A stretch of 64,000 nucleotides of DNA from Massilia sp. PAMC28688 (GCF_019443445.1 NZ_CP080378.1:4030001-4094000), one strand, 5' to 3'; counted from the first letter of the stretch, positions 54,021 through 62,863 are shown. Notes: a model not told the origin generated them from the sequence alone. Numbers and translations are program-made.

Positions 54021-57000
54021 ATGAAACTGCGCCCAATTTCCCTCGCCATCGTCGCGCTGCTCTCGAGCGCTGCCCTGACTGCCTCCGCCGACACCGTGCG
54101 CCGCTCGTACATTGTGCAGCTCGCCGACAAGCCGGTCGCTTCCTACACCGGCGGCGTCACCGGCCTGCCGGCCACCAAGCCGGCCGCCGGCCAGCCCCTG
54201 AACGTGAGTGCTGCCGACGTCCAGAACTACATCACTTACCTTGACCAGAAACAGAGCAGCGTGCTCTCGACCGTGGCCGCGGCCCAGGTCACCCACCGCT
54301 ACAAGGTGGTCTTCAATGGCTTTGCCGCCCTGCTGACCGACGCCGAAGTCAAGGCGCTCAAGGGCGACCCGGCTGTTGCCGCCATCAACGCCGACGAAGA
54401 GCGCACCCTCGACACCAATTACACCGGTGGCTTCCTGGGCCTCGACAAGATGCCTGACGGCCTGTGGAACCAGCAGCCCGGCGGCAAGGGCAAGGCTGGC
54501 GACGGCATTGTCATCGGTATCGTTGACGGCGGCATCTGGCCGGAGAACAAGGCCTTTGCCGACCGCGTCGATGGCAACGGCAACCCGACCTTTGACGGCG
54601 CTGGCAGCCTGGTCTTTGACGCGCCGCCGGCCAGCTTCAGCGGCGCCTGCCAGACTGGCGAAGGCTTTACCGCCAGCCATTGCAACAACAAGCTGATCGG
54701 CGCGCGCTACTTCAACAGCGGCTTCCTCTCCAGTGGCCGCTCCCTGCACTGGAGTGACTTCGTTTCGCCGCGCGATTCGGTCGACGGCCCGAGCGGCAAG
54801 GGCGGCCACGGCACGCACACCGCCAGCACCGCCGGCGGCAATGCCAACGTGGATATCGCCATCAATGGCGTTCAGATGGGCAAGGCCAGCGGCATCGCGC
54901 CCCACGCACGCATTGCGGCCTACAAGGTGTGCTGGACCTATCCCGATCCGAGCAATCCTGACGGCAGCGGTACCCGCAATTCCTGCTTCAATTCCGACAG
55001 CGTGGCGGCGATCGACCGCGCCGTGCTCGACGGCGTGAACGTCATCAACTTTTCCATCAGCGGTTCCCAGACCAGCGTGACCGATCCCGTGGAACTGGCC
55101 TTTTTCGGCGCCGCGGACGCCAACGTCTTTGTCGCGGCCTCGGCCGGTAACAGCGGCCCTAACAACCAGGTGGCCCACCTGTCGCCGTGGATCACGACCG
55201 TGGGCGCCTCGACCCACAACCGCCTCAACGGCGCCACCGTCACGGCCGGGAATGGCAACAGCTATGTTGGCGCCTCGCTCAATGAAACGGCGCTGACCAA
55301 TGTGCCCGCCATTGCCGCGCGCGACGCCGGCGTGGTGCCGTACGACAGCCTGAGCGCGGCCGACAAGCTGGCCCGCCGCCTGTGCTACACGGCAGCCGAC
55401 CGCGTCACCTTTGGTGGCACGGCAGCATCGGCGCTCGACCCCAGCCGCGTGAGCGGCAAGATTGTCCTGTGCGAGCGCGGCAACACGGCCCGGACCGAGA
55501 AGAGCCGCGCCGTCTCTGATGCCGGCGGCGCCGGTATGGTGCTGGCCGACAACGGCGCAGGCCTGGTGGCGGAAAAGCACAGCGTGCCTACCGTGCACGT
55601 CTCCAGCGCTGCCGGCAGCGCACTGCTTTCGTATATCCAGGGTACGCCCGGGGCCACGCTGTCGCTGTCCACCTGGAGCCCGCAGGTCGGTTCCACGCCG
55701 GCACCGGTGATGGCTGGCTTCTCTTCGCGCGGTCCCAACAAGGGCTTTGCCAACATTCTCAAGCCAGACCTGACCGCGCCCGGCGTGGACATCATCGCCG
55801 CTGTGACGCCGGTGCATGACCAGGCTGAGCGCGACAGTATCGCGAGCGGCAGCCTGGTGCCTGGCGCGGCCTGGGCTTCCTACAACGGCACGTCCATGTC
55901 CAGCCCGCACGTGGCCGGTCTGGCCGCGCTGCTCAAGCAGCTGCATCCGACCTGGTCGCCTGCGGCCATCAAGTCGGCCCTGATGACCACCGCATCGAAC
56001 ACCTTCAACGATGGCTTGCCCGGCTTGCAGAACGGCCGCCTGCCATTTGGCCAGGGTGCGGGGCATGTGGTGCCGAACATGGCCACCAACCCGGGCCTGG
56101 TGTATGACGCCAGTACCACCGACTACATCCGCTACCTGTGCGGCGCGCGCCTGGTGGCCCCGGCCACCTGCAACGTGACCGGCAGCATTGCCGACTACAA
56201 CCTGAACCTGGCTTCGCTCACCGCTGCCAGCGTGCTGGGCAAGCTGACCATGACGCGCACGGTCACCAACGTGAGCGACACCGCATCGACCTATACGGCA
56301 GCGGCAACCCTGCCTGGCTTTACGGTCGCGGTGGCGCCGTCGACCCTGACGCTTGCCCCTGGAGCCAAGGGTACCTACCGTGTCACCCTGACTCGCACCA
56401 CCGCACCAATGAACGAGTACAGCTTCGGTTCACTCGAGTGGCGCGATGGCACCCACGTGGTCAAGAGCCCCCTGACTGCCCGGGCGCAGGCGTTCGTGGC
56501 GCCACCGCTGCTCAAGAGCGAAATGGTGACCGGCAACTCGGTGTTTACCGTCGGTTCCGGCTTCAGCGGCAAGCTCACGGCCGCCAAGGGTGGCCTCAAG
56601 CCGGCCACCCTGATGACCCAGACCGTGGCGCAGACCAATGCGGCGGACGGCGGCCTGGCCGAATGCCGGGCAGGCGGCTCGGCCGGCGTGGTGGCCACCG
56701 CGGTGACGGTACCGGTCAACACGATGATGATGCGTTTCTCGCTGCGTGACGTTGACACCAGCGGCTTCCAGAGCGGCGGCACGGACGACCTCGACCTGTT
56801 CCTGCTCGACGCGGCGGGTAACCAGGTGGGCTACAGCGGCACGGCCACGTCTAACGAAATGATCACCCTGATGGCACCTGCGGCCGGCAACTACCGCCTC
56901 TGCGTGGCTGGCTACGCACCGCGCAACGGCAGCTCCACCTACACGCTGGCATCGTGGGTGGTCGGTTCGAGCGATGTGGGGGGCAACTTCAAGGTGGCAT

Positions 57001-57221
57001 TGCCATCGAGCGTCTTCACCGGTGGCACGGCTTCGGCTGTCGCGAGCTGGTCGTCCCTGACTCCCGGCCTGCGCTACATGGGCGTCATCCAGTACCTGAT
57101 GAACGGTGCCACGCCGCTGAGCTACACGCTGGTGGAAGTGGACGCCACCAATCCGGTGCCAACGGCCACGGCGGCTGGCAAGATGGCAAAGGAAGGCCTG
57201 CCAGCCGGCGGCGCCGACTAA
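54021..57221 (+). CDS. Secreted S8 subtilisin-like serine protease (cucumisin-like)
   Basis: The 1066-residue protein has a signal peptide (1-23) and an I9-type propeptide (about 28-130). The S8 domain carries Asp in VIGIVDGGIWP, His in GGHGTHTAS and Ser in NGTSMSSPHVAG. A PA-type insert (about 420-545) lies between the His and Ser regions. After it come a fibronectin-like domain (MTRTVTNVSDTASTYTA) and a C-terminal domain resembling PPC (FLLDAAGNQVGYSG, GNYRLCVAGYAPRNGSSTY). It is an extracellular endopeptidase, possibly released by type II secretion. A terminator follows. Confidence 0.93.
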   Translation: MKLRPISLAIVALLSSAALTASADTVRRSYIVQLADKPVASYTGGVTGLPATKPAAGQPLNVSAADVQNYITYLDQKQSSVLSTVAAAQVTHRYKVVFNGFAALLTDAEVKALKGDPAVAAINADEERTLDTNYTGGFLGLDKMPDGLWNQQPGGKGKAGDGIVIGIVDGGIWPENKAFADRVDGNGNPTFDGAGSLVFDAPPASFSGACQTGEGFTASHCNNKLIGARYFNSGFLSSGRSLHWSDFVSPRDSVDGPSGKGGHGTHTASTAGGNANVDIAINGVQMGKASGIAPHARIAAYKVCWTYPDPSNPDGSGTRNSCFNSDSVAAIDRAVLDGVNVINFSISGSQTSVTDPVELAFFGAADANVFVAASAGNSGPNNQVAHLSPWITTVGASTHNRLNGATVTAGNGNSYVGASLNETALTNVPAIAARDAGVVPYDSLSAADKLARRLCYTAADRVTFGGTAASALDPSRVSGKIVLCERGNTARTEKSRAVSDAGGAGMVLADNGAGLVAEKHSVPTVHVSSAAGSALLSYIQGTPGATLSLSTWSPQVGSTPAPVMAGFSSRGPNKGFANILKPDLTAPGVDIIAAVTPVHDQAERDSIASGSLVPGAAWASYNGTSMSSPHVAGLAALLKQLHPTWSPAAIKSALMTTASNTFNDGLPGLQNGRLPFGQGAGHVVPNMATNPGLVYDASTTDYIRYLCGARLVAPATCNVTGSIADYNLNLASLTAASVLGKLTMTRTVTNVSDTASTYTAAATLPGFTVAVAPSTLTLAPGAKGTYRVTLTRTTAPMNEYSFGSLEWRDGTHVVKSPLTARAQAFVAPPLLKSEMVTGNSVFTVGSGFSGKLTAAKGGLKPATLMTQTVAQTNAADGGLAECRAGGSAGVVATAVTVPVNTMMMRFSLRDVDTSGFQSGGTDDLDLFLLDAAGNQVGYSGTATSNEMITLMAPAAGNYRLCVAGYAPRNGSSTYTLASWVVGSSDVGGNFKVALPSSVFTGGTASAVASWSSLTPGLRYMGVIQYLMNGATPLSYTLVEVDATNPVPTATAAGKMAKEGLPAGGAD

Positions 57222-57274
57222 GCCCGCCTGGCCTGATCCGCGCTGGCTGAGGCCGGCCGAATTGGCATCGCACG

Positions 57275-57311
57275 AAACGCCGCGTCCTGGCTGGATGCGG
57301 CGTTTTTTTTT
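57275..57311 (+). terminator. Rho-independent terminator after the subtilase gene
   Basis: AAACGCCGC (57275-57283) pairs with GCGGCGTTT (57297-57305), and the T run continues to 57311. It lies about 55 bases after the stop codon. Confidence 0.9.
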
Positions 57312-57314
57312 GGG

Positions 57315-57500
57315 GTGCCCGGAGCGGCGTCGCCGGGCTCGCCCCGGAGCGTGGTCATCAACGAGATCGCTACGGTGACCCGGCAGAACGCGGCGCTGGT
57401 CGAGCAGGCCGCCGCCGGCCCCATTCAAGCGCAGTCAGCGCGCCTTGCAGGCGGTCAGCCTGGTCAGGGTGGCGCCGGCGCGGGTATTTGGAGCGCCTAA
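57315..57500 (+). pseudogene. Fragment of a methyl-accepting chemotaxis protein C terminus
   Basis: VVINEIATVTRQNAALVEQAAA matches the last helix of chemotaxis receptors. The expected continuation (QRALQAVSLVRVAPARVF) is found in another frame, so the piece has also suffered a frameshift. Nothing of the receptor's sensor or hairpin tip is left upstream, where a terminator is found instead. It is a relic and not expected to work. Confidence 0.65.
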
Positions 57501-57795
57501 CAAAACCTCTCGACATACCTCCAACAGATGAGTGAGCAGGCGAGCGAAAGAAACGCTTGGTGGATGTCCGCTTGCCGTTCATAACGGATGCGCAATCTGC
57601 GAAAACGGTGTCGCCACCCCGGGGTACGTTCAACGACCCAACCCCACCTGCCGGGCCTTTCGCGTGAATCGACCCCGTCGCGTGCTATCCGTATTGAGAT
57701 TCCTCGCCGGCGCAACCAGACTCGATGTGCTATCGAAGCGTACGCTCGATCAGCGTGCAGCTTATCTGGACGTTTCCGCGCACGGCCGGGTAGGC
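57497..57795 (-). mobile_element. Remnant of an IS5-family transposase (C-terminal part)
   Basis: Read on the minus strand, the frame gives PDKLHADRAY, LRRRGISIRIARDGV, RWGWVVERT and FRRLRIRYERQADIHQAF, ending LICWRYVERFC. These are the C-terminal motifs of IS5-family (IS427-like) DDE transposases, including the catalytic Glu in VVERT. The N-terminal half is missing, so the element is dead. It abuts the chemotaxis-receptor relic at 57497-57500. Confidence 0.75.
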
Positions 57796-57815
57796 CTTTA
57801 ACAGCTGGGATCGAT

Positions 57816-58003
57816 TCTACGAGTGGAATGAGGAGGCGCGAATCATTACCTGAGCGCCGGTGATTTTAGCCACGAGGGGCAGGCCACGCTGAAGGTCATG
57901 CCGCTGCCGCACCCAAGCTCACGCGGCAGGTATTCCCAAGGTATTCCAGTTTTAAGAACAAATAGAATGCCCGTGAGGGACCTTCGTGACACAACCTAGT
58001 TTC
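57816..58003 (+). pseudogene. Possible relic of a uracil-DNA glycosylase-like gene
   Basis: In broken frames this stretch reads FYEWNEEARIIT and then LKVMPLPHPSSRGRYSQGIP with a stop at 58003. The second piece recalls the HPSP motif of uracil-DNA glycosylase-like proteins followed by a shortened C terminus. Similarity is short and from memory; it may be coincidence. Confidence 0.3.
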
Positions 58004-58032
58004 ACATCTCAATGTCACAAGTTGCTTCTAAG

Positions 58033-58251
58033 TCAGTCCCCCATCGCGAAGAGAAGCTTTTTGGCTAACTGGGCTTCAGCGACTAGTTCAAGCAGTTGCG
58101 TAATGATCTGTTTGAGTTCCTCCACCTGAACTGTTTTCCAGTCTTCGGCTTCCAATGACTGAACCTCGCCAAGCCAACCTGTGAGGACGCGGAAGTTGCC
58201 GCTCCTCTCGGAGAGGTCTAACCTGGCTATTTCAAGCTCTTGAATCGCCAC
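58033..58251 (-). CDS. Hypothetical protein, probably truncated by the IS3-family element
   Basis: From GTG 58251 the frame gives 72 residues (VAIQELEIARLDLSERSGNF ... KKLLFAMGD), charged and helix-forming, possibly a coiled coil. Its first codons lie in the outer part of the IS inverted repeat (58240-58275), so the original N terminus may have been lost when the element inserted. I recognise no family. Confidence 0.4.
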   Translation of the reverse strand: MAIQELEIARLDLSERSGNFRVLTGWLGEVQSLEAEDWKTVQVEELKQIITQLLELVAEAQLAKKLLFAMGD

Positions 58252-58258
58252 GAGTTTG

Positions 58259-59092
58259 CTAGACACTCGCGAGCCGCTGGAAATACTGCTTTTCATATTC
58301 GACCGGCGATAAGTCATTGCTGAAGCTGTGCCGGCGCTTTGGATTGTAGAACATCTCGATGTAATCGAAGACATCCTGCTTTGCTTCTTCCCGTGTGCCG
58401 TAGCTCTTGCGCTTGATTCGCTCCCGTTTTAGCAGCTGAAAGAAGCTCTCGGCTACGGCATTATCGTGGCAGTTCCCGCGCCGGCTCATGCTCTGCTGCA
58501 GGTTATGCTCGTCCAGGAAGTCGCGCCAGTCGTAGCTGCTGAACTGGCTGCCTTGATCGGAATGCACCATCACCGTATCCTTGGGCTGCCGACGCCAGAC
58601 GGCCATCAAGAGTGCATTCATCGCCAGCTCGCGATCGATTCGGGAGCTCATTGACCAGCCGATCACCTGACGTGAAAACAGGTCCAGTACAACCGTAAGA
58701 TAGAGCCAGCCTTCGTATGTGCGAATGTACGTGATATCCGTTACCCAGACGCGATTCGGTTCCTGCACATCGAACTGGCGTTGCAGATGGTTAGGCGCCA
58801 CCAGGGAAGGGGCACCGCCGCGTTTGTATTTCCGCTTGGCGTAGCCGGTTTGCGAACGAATCCCGGCCGACCGCATAAGACGGTGGACGCGATTGATACC
58901 GCACTGTTCACCGAGCTCGCGCAGGTCGTCGCTGACTTTGCGGTAGCCGTACACGCTGCCGCTCTCGAGCCATGACTCCTTAATGGGAACCAGGAGGCGC
59001 TTGTCTTCCCTGGCGCGGCGGCTTTCAGGGTTCAGGCGCCAGGCATAGAAGCCGCTTGGGTGCACATCGAGCACTTTGCACAGCCGGCGCAC
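58259..59092 (-). CDS. IS3-family transposase OrfB (DDE integrase domain)
   Basis: The frame has the HTH_21 region (VLDVHPSGFYAWR) and the rve integrase core: WVTDITYIRT (Asp), VMVHSDQGSQFSS (Asp) and DNAVAESFFQLLKRE (Glu), ending SPVEYEKQYF. GTG 59092 is the first possible separate start, but the frame is open upstream through 59180 (VRYTLIAELQDQFPVRRL) in the -1 frame relative to orfA. The working protein is therefore expected as an OrfAB fusion made by -1 frameshifting near the A-rich run at 59166-59170. Confidence 0.9.
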   Translation of the reverse strand: MRRLCKVLDVHPSGFYAWRLNPESRRAREDKRLLVPIKESWLESGSVYGYRKVSDDLRELGEQCGINRVHRLMRSAGIRSQTGYAKRKYKRGGAPSLVAPNHLQRQFDVQEPNRVWVTDITYIRTYEGWLYLTVVLDLFSRQVIGWSMSSRIDRELAMNALLMAVWRRQPKDTVMVHSDQGSQFSSYDWRDFLDEHNLQQSMSRRGNCHDNAVAESFFQLLKRERIKRKSYGTREEAKQDVFDYIEMFYNPKRRHSFSNDLSPVEYEKQYFQRLASV

Positions 59093-59130
59093 TGGAAATT
59101 GGTCCTGTAACTCAGCAATTAAGGTGTACC

Positions 59131-59409
59131 TTACCCGGACGTCTTGGCAAAGTACACCGCGGCCTTTTTCAATATGTCACGCTCCTCCGTGACGCGCTTG
59201 AGCTCGGCCTTCAGGCGCCGCATTTCGTCGGACTGAACGTCGACAGCCTTGCGCTGCGCCTCGGGCACGCCATAGCGCTTCGTCCACGCATACAGGCTAT
59301 GGATGCTTACCCCGAGCCGCTCCGCTACTTCGCTCGCTGGATGCCCACGCTGGGCTACTTGCTTGACTGCTGCAATCTTAAATTCCTCTGTGTACCGCTT
59401 GCCGCTCAT
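59131..59409 (-). CDS. IS3-family OrfA (HTH transposase subunit)
   Basis: The 92-residue protein begins MSGKRYTEEFKIAAVKQV and has the HTH_Tnp_1 helix-turn-helix (VAERLGVSIHSLYAWTKRYG) and a leucine-zipper-like tail (DEMRRLKAELKRVTEERDIL). It binds the element's ends and limits transposition. Its stop at 59131 is bypassed in the fusion form by -1 frameshifting. Confidence 0.9.
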   Translation of the reverse strand: MSGKRYTEEFKIAAVKQVAQRGHPASEVAERLGVSIHSLYAWTKRYGVPEAQRKAVDVQSDEMRRLKAELKRVTEERDILKKAAVYFAKTSG

Positions 59410-59470
59410 ATATTCTCCTTGTGCCCGATATTATGGCTCGGGAGTGTCTACAAATGTCGTGGCGATTCAA

Positions 59471-59810
59471 ATATTAGCGGCACGACGACAATCGTGCTCA
59501 ATGCAACGACGAGCATTGCTGAAGGTTTCACAGCGCGGTCCAGTCTCGCATGGCGTTCTTAGTGCCCACTTGAAGCGTCATAAATTTCCGTGTGCGCCAA
59601 CCAAGACGGGATCTGCTCGCCCCGCAAATGGCTGATTCTGGTCGGCAGTTCCCGATTGTACTCGACGAAATGCGGCTAACCATCAGGCCGCCTCTGCCCC
59701 AAAGCTGACCTTCGCACCGGCCTCAGCCGTGGGAACTTCTTGACTGAGTACTCCATGGCGAAGCTGACAATTCAGGCCATTCTGCTGCCTCAGCCTTATC
59801 GGCTTGTGAG
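59471..59810. other. Region without recognisable gene between the IS and a membrane-protein gene
   Basis: Open frames here are short and of unlikely composition. The 14-mer GCCCCAAAGCTGAC occurs here (about 59695-59708) and again near 60370, suggesting relics of a repeated mobile segment. Nothing else is seen. Confidence 0.35.
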
Positions 59811-60209
59811 TTAGCGGATTATTGAGCAAAGCCCTGCGATCGCGAGGCACAGCAACCCAGCTGCGCGCAGGCGTGGTGACGCGGGAAGACTTTGTCGGTA
59901 GAAATCGACCAGCCTTGCGAATTCTTCGTCCCTTATCCGCTTTGGGAGGGCAAAGACGAGCGCGTACCGTAGGCCTAGGAGTAGCGTTAAGAGTGCCAAG
60001 GACATGGTTACGGTAAATGCGAAATACCACCCAGGCTCGCCGGCGGAGAAAGTGATCACATCACCGCGTCGTGACAAAGTTGTGATCGCGCCTTCACGCC
60101 AACTAAACCATGTTTTATGCGTAAGATATACGCCGATGCTTAGCAACATAGCCGCGTAACCTAAGCAACGGATCGAACCGTTGCGGACGAAATTAGGAAA
60201 AATAATCAT
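59811..60209 (-). CDS. Hypothetical membrane protein
   Basis: The 132-residue frame has three hydrophobic stretches (about 14-30, 62-88 and 112-130) with a basic loop (LPKRIRDEEFARLVDFYRQS) between the second and third. The pattern of spans and charges looks like a real inner-membrane protein. I recognise no family, and the ribosome site before ATG 60209 is weak. Confidence 0.5.
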   Translation of the reverse strand: MIIFPNFVRNGSIRCLGYAAMLLSIGVYLTHKTWFSWREGAITTLSRRGDVITFSAGEPGWYFAFTVTMSLALLTLLLGLRYALVFALPKRIRDEEFARLVDFYRQSLPASPRLRAAGLLCLAIAGLCSIIR

Positions 60210-60620
60210 GTCAAACAGGTTACCTGGTGCGAGCTTAATGACTCGGAGAAGTCAGGAATGCGGCACTTGGGAAAGACCGCTTTTGGCCGATACCAAGCCT
60301 GTCGGCCGATGATAGCAGCTTGCCCCCCCGGAAAGCACCCAGTTAAACTGACGAGTGACCGGAAACGCCCCAAAGCTGACACTCGAACCTAGAAAAAATC
60401 AGCACCTTGCAGTGCACTGCGACGTTACAAACGCCGTGCGCTGAAGTAAGGTAATGGGCATTCACTGCAGTAGTCCAGAACCCGAGCGCCCCTGGACAGT
60501 CACTTGCGATGGCGACGCCGCAGTTGGTTGGATTGGCGCGCGCTGTGGGCATTTTGGCGCACCCTGGACATCAGTTCTACCATCGCCTAAGCCTTCGCTT
60601 CCAGGAAACTAAAAGCTCTG
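60210..60620. other. Region without recognisable gene
   Basis: These 411 bases have no frame with convincing residue use. A second copy of GCCCCAAAGCTGAC lies near 60370 (see 59471-59810). A 69-codon minus-strand frame (60343-60552) is Cys-rich noise. Confidence 0.35.
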
Positions 60621-60971
60621 TCAGGTACGTCCTGCGACGAATCGGCGGGCCGTGGTAGCGCCTGCGAGAAAGAATATAAAGAAGCAGGTGTATCTCGTCC
60701 CCGTCATCCATATTGATTCGCTATGCCCCAACGACAAAATTAGCGCCGGCGCGACCACAACTGGTATCCAATCAAAGAGCCAGAGGCGCTTCAAACCGTA
60801 GCGAATATTCCTGTCCGGTGACGCAAGTACTCCAACAACAATGGATACCCCCAAGACTGCGGCGAAAAATCCCCCATCATCGGCCCCTCCATTCCATAGG
60901 ATTCCGTACGCGCCCAAGGTGAGGACCGTGCTGGCTAGTAGTACGACTATCAGTTGTTTAAAGTTTTTCAT
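60621..60971 (-). CDS. Small membrane protein downstream of a Gly-rich peptide ORF
   Basis: The 116-residue product (MKNFKQLIVVLLASTVLTLG ...) has about four hydrophobic segments and few charged residues outside loops, so it is an inner-membrane protein. I recognise no family. Its start lies three bases after the stop of a 32-codon Gly-rich ORF (60975-61073), which suggests they are translated together. An immunity or export role for that peptide is possible but not shown. Confidence 0.6.
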   Translation of the reverse strand: MKNFKQLIVVLLASTVLTLGAYGILWNGGADDGGFFAAVLGVSIVVGVLASPDRNIRYGLKRLWLFDWIPVVVAPALILSLGHSESIWMTGTRYTCFFIFFLAGATTARRFVAGRT

Positions 60972-60974
60972 TGT

Positions 60975-61073
60975 TCACCAAGTCGTTCCGCCACCCACAG
61001 TGATCGTTTCGCCCGAGCCCCCAAATCCACCATTACCCGAGCCCCCAAATTCGCGCTCACGCTCGGGTGTCAT
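60975..61073 (-). CDS. 32-residue Gly-rich peptide ORF
   Basis: ATG 61073 is preceded by AGAGGAAGTG, the best ribosome site in this part of the window. The peptide begins MTPEREREFGG, continues with Gly/Ser repeats (two copies of a GGSG unit) and ends ETITVGGGTTW. A charged N terminus followed by Gly-Gly recalls, in short form, the leader and core of small secreted peptides. It is followed after three bases by a small membrane protein gene. The family is unknown; it could also be a leader ORF. Confidence 0.45.
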   Translation of the reverse strand: MTPEREREFGGSGNGGFGGSGETITVGGGTTW

Positions 61074-61162
61074 CACTTCCTCTTATTTTCGAATGTCTGC
61101 TGTTAGCCGATTCCTGCATGTTGTGACAGCCAGCTGTCGACCCCAAGCGCGCTGCCGCGCTT

Positions 61163-61232
61163 TTACATCACCGACATCCAATCGTGACGATCTAGCTCGG
61201 CTATAAACAAATCCAGACTCTGATGGTCGAGA
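61163..61232 (-). pseudogene. 3' part of a small gene split by the IS66 element
   Basis: This piece encodes HQSLDLFIAELDRHDW plus a few residues, then TAA (61165-61163). It joins in frame to the 5' part at 63574-63733 when the IS66 element and one copy of the 8-bp duplication are removed, restoring a product of about 73 residues. Confidence 0.75.
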
Positions 61233-61266
61233 GTAAGCGGCCAGCCCAGCCACCTTCTACCAGCGT

Positions 61267-62808
61267 TTAAGTCTGTGTAGAGTTTGCGAACGGTAGCAGC
61301 GAGTCGATTTTGCTGTTGGGGCAGGTGGGAAGCTTTGCGAGGGTGTCGGCGAGCCAGCGAGCCGGGTCCAGGCCGTTAAGCTTGGCGGTAGCGAACAGGC
61401 TCTGGATGGCAGCGGCGCGGCGGCCCGCGCGCTCGGAGCCGGCAAACAGCCAGTTCTTCTTGCCGATGGCGATGGGGCGTATCGCATTCTCGACCGGATT
61501 ATTGTCAATCGGAAGGCTGCCCGAGCTGGCATAGCACTGCAGCGCCGCCCAGCGCTTGAGAGCATGCTCGATGGCCTTGGCCGTGCCACTGCCAGCAGCG
61601 ACGCTGCGCTGGGTCGCCACCAGCCAGCCATGCAAGTCGGCCAGCACTGGCATGGCGAGCTGCTCACGCAACGCTGCGCGCTGTTGCGCCGTCATCCCCG
61701 CCGCTTGCTGCTCGATGGCGTACAGCTGCCCAATGCGCCGTAGTGCTTCCTCGGCCACCGGGCTGCCGCTAGCAGCGTGGACGTCGAAGAACTTGCGCCT
61801 GATGTGGGCCAGGCAAGCGAGCTCGGTGGGGCCTGCCGTAAACAGCGCCTTGTAGCCGACATAGTCGTCCACCATTAGATGGCCGCGCCATTGCTGCAGG
61901 AAGGCGCGAGCGTGCGCCCCAGCGCGACTGGTCTGGTAATCGAACACGACGATGCCCGACCCGTCATCGAGTACGTTGGAGCGGTAGGCCCACAGATAGG
62001 CGTGTTTGGTCTTGCCGCTGCCAGGATCGAGCTGGCGCACCGGGGTTTCGTCGGCATGCAGGCAACTTCGTTGCCTGAGCAGTTCGGCCAAGCGGTCAGC
62101 CAGCGGCTGCAAGGCCACACCGATGCGCCCGATCCATTCGCCGAGCGTAGAGCGGGCCAGTGGCACGCCGTCACGCGCGGCAATCTGTTCGATGCGGTAG
62201 AGGGGCAAGTGGTCAAGGTACTTGCACACCGCGATCCAGGCCAGCAGCCCGACAGCGGCCATGCCGCCGTCGATGACGGCTGGCGGGATAGGCGCCGCCG
62301 TCACCGTCTCGCAAGGACGGCACGCATACTGCGGGCGGATGTGGCGATGCACGAAGAAGCGCGCCGGTTCCACGTCCAGCTGTTCGCTTACGTCTTCGCC
62401 GATCTTGACCAGGTCGGCGCCGCATTGACCGCACAGGCACGACTCGGGCTCATGACGGTGCTCGATGCGTTCCAGATGCGCTGGCAGCGGTTGGCGCCCG
62501 GCGCGCTTGCGCTGCCGATTTACGGGGGCCTGCGCTTGAAGTTCCTCGTCGATGGCTGCCAGGTCCGTATCGACCGTTTCTTCAAACAGCAGCCGCTGCG
62601 CGCCGACGAGTGCTTCGCTGGCCTTGCCGAAGCGAACCCGCTTGTAGTACGCCAGCTCGTGCGTCAGCGCGGTGATCTTGAAGTCCTTCTCAGCGAGCAC
62701 AGCGTCGCGCTGTGCCAGCTTGGCCTGCTGCTGCTCGAACAATGCCTGCACCTTCGCCAAGGCGGCAGGAGCGATATCCAGATCGGCGAGTTCGTTGAGC
62801 AGGTCCAT
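61267..62808 (-). CDS. tnpC: IS66 transposase TnpC
   Basis: The 513-residue protein has an N-terminal leucine-zipper region (about 15-95), an IS66 zinc-finger segment (CLCGQCGADLVKIGEDVSEQ ... YACRPC) and the DDE transposase domain (CLHADETPVRQLD, LMVDDYVGYKALF, ENAIRPIAIGKKNWLF). The C-terminal tail (ARWLADTLAKLPT) is typical. It catalyses movement of the element. Full length, no damage seen. Confidence 0.95.
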   Translation of the reverse strand: MDLLNELADLDIAPAALAKVQALFEQQQAKLAQRDAVLAEKDFKITALTHELAYYKRVRFGKASEALVGAQRLLFEETVDTDLAAIDEELQAQAPVNRQRKRAGRQPLPAHLERIEHRHEPESCLCGQCGADLVKIGEDVSEQLDVEPARFFVHRHIRPQYACRPCETVTAAPIPPAVIDGGMAAVGLLAWIAVCKYLDHLPLYRIEQIAARDGVPLARSTLGEWIGRIGVALQPLADRLAELLRQRSCLHADETPVRQLDPGSGKTKHAYLWAYRSNVLDDGSGIVVFDYQTSRAGAHARAFLQQWRGHLMVDDYVGYKALFTAGPTELACLAHIRRKFFDVHAASGSPVAEEALRRIGQLYAIEQQAAGMTAQQRAALREQLAMPVLADLHGWLVATQRSVAAGSGTAKAIEHALKRWAALQCYASSGSLPIDNNPVENAIRPIAIGKKNWLFAGSERAGRRAAAIQSLFATAKLNGLDPARWLADTLAKLPTCPNSKIDSLLPFANSTQT

Positions 62809-62863
62809 GGCTCAGTAGTTTACAGAGCACGGACGATGTTTACAAGCGAAACAGTTTACGTCC

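Larger units (their letters stand above)
58240..59470 (-). mobile_element. IS3-family insertion sequence
   Basis: The element contains orfA and orfB in IS3 order on the minus strand. The ends are inverted repeats of about 36 bp: 58240-58275 and 59435-59470 match with few mismatches (TTGAATCGCCACGA ... TAGACACTC-CGAGCC). Typical IS3 ends would start at the inner TG (58257 and 59452), so the outer 14-17 bp of symmetry are unexpected. I see no clear direct target duplication at either border. Confidence 0.8.

Noticed and set aside
54006..56066. 686-codon minus-strand frame
   Set aside because: Antisense shadow of the subtilase gene, typical of GC-rich codon use.
60343..60552. 69-codon minus-strand ORF
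   Set aside because: Odd residue mix, no ribosome site and no recognisable motif.
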